From Aquatica leii (Eukaryota; Arthropoda; Insecta; Coleoptera; Lampyridae): a stretch of 64,000 nucleotides of DNA. The translations under genes and the position numbers were made by a program. The stretch covers positions 10,530,937 through 10,594,936 of the forward strand of contig CM069436.1 of NCBI GenBank assembly GCA_035610365.1, given 5' to 3'. Below are positions 39,001 to 51,000 of the stretch, one piece after another (the first letter of the stretch is position 1; each line of letters starts with the position of its first letter). Under the pieces are notes generated by a model, which did not search any database, was not told the origin of the DNA, and was given only the letters and a program-made list of their open reading frames with translations.

Positions 39001-42000
39001 TTTCATTATGATTATGTTATAAAAACGTTCGGCGAAAATGTAAAACTGTTATATACAGACACGGATAGTTTAATTTATAGTTTTCAAAATATAGATATTT
39101 ATAGTTATATTAAACAAGATAGCCATCGTTTTGACACTTCCGACTATGATATTGGTAACATTTATCAAATACAACCAAAAAACAAAAAACAACCGGGATT
39201 AATGAAAGACGAAAATAATGGAAAGATAATGCTGGAGTTTGTAGGACTTAGATCAAAGATGTACTCCTATATTGTCGATGATGATTGTTCTAAAAAATTA
39301 ATCAAAAAATCCAAGGGTTCTAAAAAGTCTTCAATCAAAACAATTACCTTTGACGACTACAAAAAGTGATTGCTTGATAAAAAAATTTTTGAAGCTGATC
39401 AACGACTTATCAAATCTAAGCAACACAACGTGTTTTCAGTTAAACAAAGTAAAATTGTACTTAGTCCTTATGACGATAAACGCATGCTCAGTTTTGATAG
39501 TACTGAAACAAGACCGTGGGGTTATCAAGATCAACCGTTTGGAGCAGATCAAATTCTATAATCGTTGCAGCAGCACACCATCGAGATGCTATATTAGGTT
39601 TGAACATCCGGTCCAGATTTGGCAAGATGGCCTTCTACTAATTTGGAGACACAAAAAAAATCATTATCTTATGTATTGTTAATTTTATATTAATAACAAT
39701 AAAAAAAACTAATACATATATTTTGTTTTATTTTAAACATTTAACAAACTAAACAGTCTAAAAACCAAGCAATATGATTTCACCAATTTACCGTTCAAAA
39801 ACCGAAATTTGAGAACTGACTATTCGACTAATTGATAAATCAATTTAAAATCGGTTTGTTACATTGGTTCAAAAATTGGTTTGTTGAGGGGGGTTAAAAA
39901 TTAATTTTTCAATATAGATTAGTAACAACTCATAGCATAGTTTATAGATAATTTGCGAATATTTAAAGTAATGATGCCTTATGTTACTATTTTTTGTTTA
40001 CTAATAAAGACGCTGCCAACAACTTTAGATAACAAATTTTAATAAGTTCATAAAACCCGCCCTCAGGATAGTTTGTTTGCAAACAGCTTTACAAACAGGT
40101 GGTTTCTTTGCAAACAACTTTACAAACAGGTGGTTTGTTTGCAAACAGCTTTACAAACAGGTGGTTTGTTTACTAACAGCTAGTCAGTTTGCGATGTTTT
40201 GGTTTTTGAACGGTTAATCGGTTTGTTAAGACAGTTTTCACTTCCTCTTTTAGACCAATCAAAATTAACCACGCCCATTAACACCACTTCTAACATCATC
40301 CATCTAACAATTTCATTGTTAAAAAGCAAATTGGTTTGTTATATTGGTTTAATAAATATTAATCGGTTTGTTGAAACGGCTTCAGCATCATGCTTTAGAA
40401 TTGACCACGCCTCTTAACCACACATTTATCTATCAATTTGATTGGTCAAAAACCAAATCAGCTGGTTACATTGGTCCGAAAGTTCTAATTTGAAACCAGA
40501 ATAATGAAAGTCGACACCCGAATTTGTATTTTGACACCACAAATCGGTTAATTTAAAACCGGAGTATTGAAATTCGCCACCCAAATTTGTAATTTGACAC
40601 CAGAATATTGAAATTCGCCACCCAAATTTGTAATTTGACACCAAAATATTGAAATTCGCCACCCAAATTTGTAATTTGACACCAGAATATTGAAATTCGC
40701 CACCCAAATTTGTAATTTGACACCAGAATATTGAAATTCGCCACCCAAATTTGTAATTTGACACCAGAATATTGAAATTCGCCACCCAAATTTGTAATTT
40801 GACACCGGAGTATTGAAATTCGCCACCCAAATTTGTAATTTGACACCAGAATATTGAAATTCGACACCCAAATTTGTAATTTGACACCTGAAATCGGTTT
40901 GTTAAAGCGGCTTAAAAATCTATTTTTGTTTGTTTTTTTTTTAATTTTTTTAATTGTTAGTACCGAGTTTAATAAATTAGTTAATCTGTTTTCCGCTTCA
41001 ACAAACCGATTTCAGGTGTCAAATTACAAATTTGGGTGTCGAATTTCAATATTCTGGTGTCAAATTACAAATTTGGGTGGCGAATTTCAATACTCCGGTG
41101 TCAAATTACAAATTTGGGTGGCGAATTTCAATATTCTGGTGTCAAATTACAAATTTGGGTGGCGAATTTCAATATTCTGGTGTCAAATTACAAATTTGGG
41201 TGGCGAATTTCAATATTCTGGTGTCAAATTACAAATTTGGGTGGCGAATTTCAATATTTTGGTGTCAAATTACAAATTTGGGTGGCGAATTTCAATATTC
41301 TGGTGTCAAATTACAAATTTGGGTGGCGAATTTCAATACTCCGGTTTTAAATTAACCGATTTGTGGTGTCAAAATACAAATTCGGGTGTCGACTTTCATT
41401 ATTCTGGTTTCAAATTAGAACTTTCGGACCAATGTAACCAGCTGATTTGGTTTTTGACCAATCAAATTGATAGATAAATGTGTGGTTAAGAGGCGTGGTC
41501 AATTCTAAAGCATGATGCTGAAGCCGTTTCAACAAACCGATTAATATTTATTAAACCAATATAACAAACCAATTTGCTTTTTAACAATGAAATTGTTAGA
41601 TGGATGATGTTAGAAGTGGTGTTAATGGGCGTGGTTAATTTTGATTGGTCTAAAAGAGGAAGTGAAAACTGTCTTAACAAACCGATTAACCGTTCAAAAA
41701 CCAAAACATCGCAAACTGACTAGCTGTTAGTAAACAAACCACCTGTTTGTAAAGCTGTTTGCAAACAAACCACCTGTTTGTAAAGTTGTTTGCAAAGAAA
41801 CCACCTGTTTGTAAAGCTGTTTGCAAACAAACTATCCTGAGGGCGGGTTTTATGAACTTATTAAAATTTGTTATCTAAAGTTGTTGGCAGCGTCTTTATT
41901 AGTAAACAAAAATAGTAACATAAGGCATCATTACTTTAAATATTCGCAAATTATCTATAAACTATGCTATGAGTTGTTACTAATCTATATTGAAAAATTA

Positions 42001-45000
42001 ATTTTTAACCCCCCTCAACAAACCAATTTTTGAACCAATGTAACAAACCGATTTTAAATTGATTTATCAATTAGTCGAATAGTCAGTTCTCAAATTTCGG
42101 TTTTTGAACGGTAAATTGGTGAAATCATATTGCTTGGTTTTTAGACTGTTTAGTTTGTTAAATGTTTAAAATAAAACAAAATATATGTATTAGTTTTTTA
42201 TTGTTACTAATATAAAATTAACAATACATAAGATAATGATTTTTTTTGTGTCTCCAAATTAGTAGAAGGCCATCTTGCCAAATCTGGACCGGATGTTCAA
42301 ACCTAATATAGCATCTCGATGGTGTGCTGCTGCAACGATTATAGAATTTGATCTGCTCCAAACGGTTGATCTTGATAACCCCACGGTCTTGTTTCAGTAC
42401 TATCAAAACTGAGCATGCGTTTATCGTCATAAGGACTAAGTACAATTTTACTTTGTTTAACTGAAAACACGTTGTGTTGCTTAGATTTGATAAGTCGTTG
42501 ATCAGCTTCAAAAATTTTTTTATCAAACAAACACTTTTTGTAGTCGTCAAAGGTAATTGATTTGATTGAAGACTTTTTAGAACCCTTGGATTTTTTGATT
42601 AATTTTTTAGAACAATCATCATCGACAATATAGGAGTACATCTTTGATCTAAGTCCTACAAACTCCAGCATTATCTTTCCATTATTTTCGTCTTTCATTA
42701 ATCCCGGTTGTTTTTTGTTTTTTGGTTGTATTTGATAAATGTTACCAATATCATAGTCGGAAGTGTCAAAACGATGGCTATCTTGTTTAATATAACTATA
42801 AATATCTATATTTTGAAAACTATAAATTAAACTATCCGTGTCTGTATATAACAGTTTTACATTTTCGCCGAACGTTTTTATAACATAATCATAATGAAAT
42901 TCGTATAAAAAATTTTTGAAATATCTAATATGCTAAATCCTGCATAAATAGGTTTATTCATACGTATTTCCAATTTATTCATTTCTATGATAACCATATC
43001 TTCATCAAATACAACAGAGCTATGAAAATTTGGTTTTGAGATAAGGGATCGCGCTCCCCATCGTCCATACCACTGTGTGACTAAGCGGATATCTCTATGT
43101 TTTCTTACATTTTCCATACATTTGCCATAAATCGCATTAATCATTAATTTATAGAAATCTTTTTCAAACTCATTTTTAGATTGTTGACGTAATTTTGTAT
43201 TTAAATCTATGTACTGTTTTAACCAAGGAGATTGATGAAATTTAAGCACTCTATGAACTTTTTAGTACCATACCTAATCTTAAATACATTTTTAAGTTTC
43301 TATAGTGAACGATATAACGTTCTTTTGGAAACAACGTTAATAACAATTTTTTAAGTTTAGTGTTTGAAGTCGGAGGAATCATATGTTCTGGTGCTAATGG
43401 CAAATCGCTATGTAAATTATGTAATTGAATTGGATAATCTAAATCACATTCAACAATATATCCAAACATAAAGTCATTAGGTGTATTTAAAATTTCTTGA
43501 ACATCAAAATTTTCTATAAATTTGAAATTTCCGTATGGCAAATATTGTGACATGGCCGCTCCATATAAATTATTTACATCAAAATACATTAAATATGTAC
43601 TATCTTTAGTTAAATCAAAGCCATTTTTCATATATTTATTATTTGCTTTCGCATATCTATTGGAACATTGAGAAACACCTCCTCTAATTCCTTTCTCGAT
43701 AAACATAAGCATATCGATATTGGTGATAAGTTCTAATGAAACGTTTGTAGTCTTCAGCATTGCGTCAAACGTTAACCCCGGCGCAGTATAATAGTGTAAC
43801 GGATCTAAACTATAAGTTTTTAAACAAGTTTGACGGAAAGCTTCAAACACGTCGGCTAGTAAAAGTACATCAGTTTTAAATACAAATCTGAATATTCACC
43901 TAAATTTTGAATTTTGAAAACTTTCCAAACATTTACTGCATGAGAATAATCTTCATCGCTAACGTTTTCATCAAGCAACTGACTATAGAAGGCTTGTTTA
44001 CTTGGTAAACATGTTTCTTCTAATTTTTCCCAGGAATCTACATAGTCATAAGGAAAAGTTCCTTTCCTATTTAATAGATGAAACTCGTCTAAACTATTAC
44101 AATAAGATTTTGTAATCTTTTTCATCATCTAACAAATTAGAAGAAAGACGATCTAAACTTTGTGACATAAAACGAAAAGAATCTATAAACCTAAGAGAAA
44201 TATTCGTATTTGGTATGGACTTTGTAAATGAAATGTACTTTTCCTTATTTATAGGTAATAGTTTAATATTTCCTTCAAATAATGTAGATAATTTTCGAAT
44301 AATGAAATGCGCGTCATAGCCACTCATGTTATGAAAAACTACAGGTATACAATGTTCGTCTTTATAGTTTAAATTGCAAGCTTGATGGGCAGCTCCTCTA
44401 AATAACCCGTTTGATGATTATGATCTCGAACTCTGACTTGGTCTTTGTTAAAGGGTTTTTGCAAATGTGACATACTTTAGAAGTATAAAAAATTTGTTGT
44501 TGTTGTTGATTTAGTTTTTCCATTGGAACAATCTCATTAAGTTTTTGATAACACGCATCGACAATATTTTGTAATTCATATACAAACCAATCGATGCAAT
44601 CTATACCTCGATATGTGCAAAATTTTGATAATGTATCATCATATGAACATTTTAGATAATATGCTATACTGAACGGTATATGTTTTGATAAGATTTAGAT
44701 TTAGTATTGAGTAAATTTGAATCGATATCGTTACACTTTTCCAAAATACATTCCAAATCCGCATATATAACAAAAGGAACTTTTTCTTGATAACGATAAT
44801 TTTTAAATGATAAGTATTTCTCCGATTGTTTTGGTAACCTCACACAACATTTATTAGAATTCATACAGTAACTTTTATGTTTGTTAAGTATATCTTGAGT
44901 TGTAAAATAATTTAAACATCGTTCGCAAATAAAAATTTTGGTTTTATGGTTGGATAGTTGTTTCAATAAAAGCGCAGACAAATTTTTGATCCAAGTAAAA

Positions 45001-48000
45001 TGAAAAAGTAGTTGTGAATCAGATGGATTGTTTATATCTATCTGGGAGTTCAAAAGAAGCATTAGAAGATTTATAATCTTAATATTTCTATCGCAAACAG
45101 GACTAAGAGAACATGGCAAAATTTTTTTATTTTCTATACTAAACAAATTAATGGATAAATGATTAAGCTTTTCAAATTTTCTTATATTTTTTATAGTTAT
45201 GGGAAATTCAATACCATCACAATTTAAAACATCATCGAAATGAGGATATAAAGAAGGTCTATCAGAATTTTTCTTAGCGGGATATAAAGCTGATATTACA
45301 GCCCAAAGAAAGCAGTATGAATCATTGTTTTTAACATTCACAACAGCATGTTTCTTCTTTATATAATCAGGAACCGACACAAAAGTTGAATAACCTACTT
45401 TAAGAGGATAAAAGATTTTTTCAAAAATATTATGGGATCTTTTATATTAATGCTTGATATAAAACCGGTGCAAATTCTGTTGTTGAAACACGATTCCGCA
45501 TCTTGCCAACTAACTTTACACTTATTTCGTTTTAAGTTTGTTGATAGACCTTCACCCGATTTTACTACTAAAACTTTTTTAAGTTCTCTAAGTTTTAAAC
45601 GATAACATTTTAGATATGATAAACTTGTTTCATTCGAAAAAGGAGATTCTAATATATTATCTTCGTGTATCTTATTCTTGATTGCTTTATGAACAATTTG
45701 TATTGCACGATTAATATAAAGTTTGAGATTATTAGCTTCGTTCACCGTTTTTATGTTATCAAAGTAAACACGCGTCACTGCCAAGTACTGTTTACACATG
45801 CTAGAGAGTGTAGCCATTTTGCACGAATTAAGTATTTCGTTTAACTAATGTTGCAAAGGATGCGAGGTCTATTTATAAACTTTTAAAGATTTACGAGTCT
45901 CAACGAGTGTGTACGAACTGTCGAAGGTTTACGCTTCAACTCGATCTTCACCGACCGTTATCGAACTTAAATACGAAGTTTACTACCCCCACCCTCCCGA
46001 AACTCAAACTTGCCCGATCATATCCGATGTTATTTGTTCTTGTGTAAATTTATTTTTTTCGTTTTTATATTGTTGTTTATTGAAATTAAATTAAAATTAG
46101 TGTTATTAATTTCAAAACTATTATAAAAGCGTATTACAATAATACACGATAAAAAAATTATATGATGTTGTTTATTAATTTATTTGTTCTAGTGTTAATT
46201 CATTTGTTTAAATTTTAGTATTGATTTTATTGAGGGGTTTGAATTACAAATCTGAGAACTTTTATAAATGCATAAGTTAACAATCTTTTTTAAAACATGA
46301 CAGCAAACAAAAATGTCTCGCCGTCCCTCTTATAATGTAACATCCCTAGAAAAAACATGTTTCTTTATGTTACTACAAGAATGTAAATAAGGTTAAAATA
46401 TTTCTAATACTATAATCTAAATTAAATAAATGGATTAATTTTTCATTGAAAAAATTATACTACTGCATTATTTGCAATGTCTACATTGGTAACATGAAAT
46501 TTACTCAATAGTTAGGTAAATCAGCATTTTGTTTGTGTATATAAATAGTAATAGCTATGAATGGAATTTATTTTCATTAAAGAAATGTCTGTACATTATA
46601 AGCCAATTTTAAATGCATATAAAATATTAAATCTAACATAATCAAGGAGTTTTATTCGACCGATGCGGCTATTAACACAACGAAATTATTTAAAAAGGTA
46701 TTCTTAAAATTGCAATCTTAAACCAAACGCATAAGTGTATATACTATAAATTAAATAAATTTATAAATTTTTCATTCATGACATTAATGTTTTATAAGCT
46801 TTAAAACAAAAATAATTGTTAAATGTAATATAGAATATAATACCATCTGTAGAAAAAAAAACATTGTTTTGGTAGTCTTTATAAAAAATAATTTATAAAT
46901 TTTAATTGTAATTTAAATAAAGTTGACTGTAATACTATTTGAATTGCATACAATAATTACCTAAATAAATTAGTGATTTGATTTTATAAGTGCTAATAAT
47001 GTAAATCCAGTTTTTAATCATGTAATAAAACAATTTATATTATATACATTTATAAACAGTTAAGGCTGAATAATGCAAATCAACAAAATAATGAGTGCCA
47101 ACGACTTGCGTCTGATATGAAATATAACACTATATGCAGAGAAAACACTTTTACGTTAGTCTTTATAAAAACGTTATACATTTTAATTGTAATTTAAATA
47201 TGCACCGTTTTGTATTAATTATTATTTTAATCAAATTTACAGGGTGGACCTTATAAACTTAGTAAATTTCCTTATCTTTTGTTTGCAGCGTAATTTAATA
47301 GTCAATAAAAAAGTAATCATTAAAAGTTCTCAACCTGCAATAGTGAATAAATATATAATTCGATTTATAATCCTAAGTTACTTTAATTTATAATGATGTA
47401 TTAATTTGAAATGCATTAAATAGGCTGCACATTATAAGAAAGTCAATGTTGGCTATCAAAATCTTTAAAAAATTTTGTAATCTTAAGTTGGCAACAGTGT
47501 ATTCAATAATAAATCATCATTATCTAAAATATTCATTGATCATTCTAAATTTACATTAAAAAAATTAGTGATTTGTTTTACTAAATACACAAATGAATAT
47601 ATAACCCTTTATAATCCGATGTGTATGATTTTAAAGTGGTCCTAAAAAAAATTTGGTAGGAACAAGTCTTTATATTTTGGGTTGAACAAGTTAGCCCTTT
47701 GTTGTTTATGATAGATTTATTCTACCTATTTATGTTACTTTAATTTAATTATGTATTGATTTTAAATGCATGATATTCAAATGAGAGAACCCGAACTTAC
47801 ACGAAATTCAAATATTTTAAAATGCGCGGGAAATGCGGTTATTACCCCCACCCCCTCCAAAAACTCGAGCTTGCCCGAACCCGAATATTCAAATTTAAAA
47901 ATTGCGCGCGCACACAAACACAGCCGAAGAAACTCCGATCTTGCCCGAACTTACACGAAATTCAAATTTTTAAAAAAGCGCGGGAAAATTTGAGCCAGAA

Positions 48001-51000
48001 TCCCCACTACATAACTACTGGTAAAGATGGTTCAATATGGAAAAAAGATAAGCCTCATGTTAGAAGACGAAATCAGCAAAATATTCTAAAAACACCGCCA
48101 GGATTAACAAAATTCAGTGAACATATTTCAACATGTTTAGATGCTTTCCATTTATTTATCTCGGAAAACATAATGGACATAATACTTAGAGAAACAAACA
48201 TTCGAGCTAGAAGAATTGTAGGCGATACGTGGAAGCCAGTAGATGCGGATGAGTTACATGCATTTTTTGGATTACTGCTTCTAGCTGGTGGTTTGAAAGC
48301 ACGCCAAGAACCAATATTGGAGCTGTGGAGTACGAAATACATGTCTCTCTATAGACCAACTTTTTGTGCTGCAATGTCTCGTAATCGAATGAGAGACCTT
48401 TTGAAATACATTCGATTTGACGATATAGACATCCGAGAAGAACGACGAGCAACAGATAAATTAGCAGCTATTTGTAACATTCACGATATTCTCGCTGCAA
48501 ATTGCAAAAAATCGAATAACCCTAATGCTGAAGTATGTATTGATGAACAACTTGTTTCTTTCCGTGGAAATTGTCCCTTTCGAGTGTATATGAAGTCAAA
48601 GCCAGATAAATACGTAATTAGAATCTGGGCTTTATGCGATGTTAGTAACAGATATTGCTGGAATTTCCAAATATATACTGGAATGGTAGACAACGCTCCA
48701 AAACGGGAACAAGGTAAAACAAAATTTTATCGTTTTATGCACGAGTATAAAATTTCATTTCTAGGGAAGCGGGTAGTTTTGGATTTGGTTGAAGGTTTGA
48801 GAAAGGGTTATGGTATTACCACTAATAATTTTTTTACGTCTATGTCTGTGGCGAAGGAGCTACTGCAGCAATCAAAAACCTTGACCGGAACAATTCGTAA
48901 AACACGTAGAGAAATACCAAAAGAATTTTTGCCAAAAAAAAATCGAGCAGAATACTCAAGCGAAATTCTATATGGAGAAGACACAATTTTAGTATCTTAC
49001 GTACCTAAAAAATATAGAAGCGTTATGCTACTTTCAACGCAACACCAAGATTTGGAATTGTCCGGAGAAGACCTCAGTTACAAACCGCAAGTTATCTTGG
49101 ACTATAATAGCTGCAAAGGAGCTGTAGACAGCGTCGATAAAATGGTGAAGAATTACTCATGCAGAAGAAATACAAATCGCTGGCCTCTTGTTCTATTTTT
49201 TAACTTCCTTGATATTGCTGCCATGAATGCATTTATTCTATACACTACGAAATTTGGAAATTTTGAAAAAGGATAAACATCCCGAAGGAGATTATTTTTG
49301 CAAAAACTTGGAATTGAATTAGTAATCCCACATATCAAAAAAGGTACACTTCAAGGATTACCAAGACATGTGCAGAATGCAATAGCGATGGTTTTGGCAG
49401 ACACAGAACCAGAGGAAGTGGGACCGCAAGACGAAACTATCGCTCACCCAAAAAGAGGTCGTTGTAAGATATGTCCAAGAGCAAATGACCAAAAATGTTC
49501 GGAAACATGTGAAAAGTGCAAACTCTTTGTATGTAAACAACATTGCCAGAAAAAAACTACAATAATATGTAATAGTTGTTGCCCTCACTAATTTAAGTTT
49601 ACATTTTATTTTTATACTTTTATTAGTTTATATGAAATCTAATGTTAATTTAAAATATTAATAAAGGTTACTATTACAAATTAATCGGTTTTTCTTTACA
49701 AAATAAGAAAAAAGCTTGGGGTCAAATCTGATCCCACTTGGTAATCGACGCCTCAAAAATTGCTTGGTAATCCGAAGCTCAACAAGTTTTTTTAAATATA
49801 TAGTTAGTTGCTAATGCAAGCTTAGCAAATGAACATTATCTTTAATGTGAAAATATTGTAACGAAAATTTAAAATCTTTCTTTTTGGTACTAATAATTAA
49901 CTAGTGACCTACATGGAATACGAAGCGATGTGCTGTTTTACCCCTATGTTGTAGATTTTCTGTTCTGAATATACTTGCGGACCAGGAACTCGTTTGGAGC
50001 TTTATCCGAAGATCTATTCTGTGGACACCGAGGTTTGATAACGTTATTTCCAAAACAGGACTGTAGAGTAGTAGCTTTTTTTGTTATTTTATGTAGATGT
50101 ATTGCTTTCATTTTCATATGTTGGGTCAGTTCACTTTGGGTTAGGTCAAGGTTTATCATACATTAATTTGATTTTACGTTTGCTTAACAAAAACGGAAAA
50201 CTTGTTCCCATTTCGTTAATTTTACTTTACGCTACGTGTGTTATTACACGTAATTTGTCTAGCATTGTTCGATAACAAAGAAATTTAATTTCCTTAAGTC
50301 TAAACTTTACTTCGGTTGTATTTTCATGTAAATTTTGCTAGTTCTAAATGTAATTAAGATGCTACTTATGCTATGTTTAGTTTTACTTCTTGAATCTTCG
50401 GGTTTTGTTAATTTTTCAAGAATCTATTCAGGCCTCAAATAAATTAACTGGCGCCTATAAATAAGTCATTTGCTGGGTTATTTCGATTATACGTAACTGT
50501 TGTTATGTTTTTAATGTTATAACTTGGCTGCATTATTTAATTGCTACCTACGTCCCCTCTTTGACTGTGCTGTGCATTGTTGCTATCGATTCCAAGTGGA
50601 ATCAAGATACTTGATTTCAGGTTACCAATCCCACTGCAGCTGCGGGAAGTGGTAATACAGTACGCAACTTATATCAAAATGCTTTTAATCTAACTACTTT
50701 TAATTCTTCGTTTAAGAAGGGCAAAATAAATTACTTAATATTATTTATATGGCAACATTTTATGCTGCAAGTGAGCACTTCATTAAACCAAGAAATAAGT
50801 TACAGTAAAATTTATTAAAAAGCGTAGTAACGTAAGTTGCCCAAGTTTGTGGTCTGTTGAACGATTCTATTGTAACCTATTTGTTGTCTTGATAAAGTGC
50901 TCACTTGCAGCACGAACGTTGCCATACAAATAGTATTAGGTGGTTTGTTTTGCCCCTCTTAAACAAAGAATTAAAATTAGTAAGAATAGATATAGAGGAG

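Larger units (their letters stand above)
33588..40910 (+). repeat. Left arm of giant inverted repeat
   Basis: 7,323 bp. Nearly identical in reverse complement to 40993-48019, from the terminal AGTAGTTATG to the inner 'cggtttgttaaagcgg'. It carries the better-preserved polymerase copy and is about 300 bp longer than its partner. Confidence 0.9.
33588..48019. mobile_element. Palindromic polymerase-only Polinton/Maverick-like element
   Basis: A 14,432-bp insertion built as one giant inverted repeat: left arm 33588-40910, loop 40911-40992, right arm 40993-48019. It starts AGTAGTTATGTAGTGGGG and ends with the exact inverse, with 6-bp target duplications. Each arm has 2.2 kb of outer non-coding DNA, a family-B DNA polymerase gene reading towards the centre, and about 1.3 kb of inner repeats. 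I find no retroviral-type integrase, packaging ATPase, protease or capsid gene, so it would need an integrase in trans. Ordinary Polintons have terminal inverted repeats of a few hundred bases to about 1 kb and a single polymerase gene. Arms differ by indels, so the duplication is not a read artefact. Confidence 0.85.
40993..48019 (-). repeat. Right arm of giant inverted repeat
   Basis: 7,027 bp, inverse of the left arm. The main length difference is a deletion of about 280 bp in the polymerase gene, matching left positions about 36203-36482, plus small indels. Confidence 0.9.
32956..49795 (+). mobile_element. piggyBac-like element, split by a 14.4-kb insertion
   Basis: Without the insertion this element is about 2.4 kb, the normal size. 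Candidate TTAA target sites lie at 32956 and 49792. Just inside both, an inverted 'ttc(c/g)gattacca' is present (32967 region and 49766 region). Further inside, related sequences containing 'cacttggtaa' and 'cgacg' lie near 33160 and 49735. The transposase runs on + in two parts (33354-33587 and 48020-49588). Terminal repeats are imperfect, so the exact limits are tentative. Confidence 0.7.

Noticed and set aside
40558..40885. CRISPR-like array
   Set aside because: Units are directly adjacent without unique spacers, and the context is a eukaryotic transposon.
40426..41477. Repetitive open frames of 104-207 aa on both strands (units like [13 protein letters not shown])
   Set aside because: They come from the 41-bp array, which has no stop in any frame of one orientation. 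All three frames are open, the units are just the frame-rotated translation, and no start context or similarity supports a protein.
33588..48019. Palindrome as a sequencing or assembly chimera
   Set aside because: A missed-adapter chimera would repeat the same flank on both sides. Here the two flanks are the two halves of one piggyBac gene, the ends have a 6-bp duplication, and the arms differ by a 280-bp deletion and point changes.
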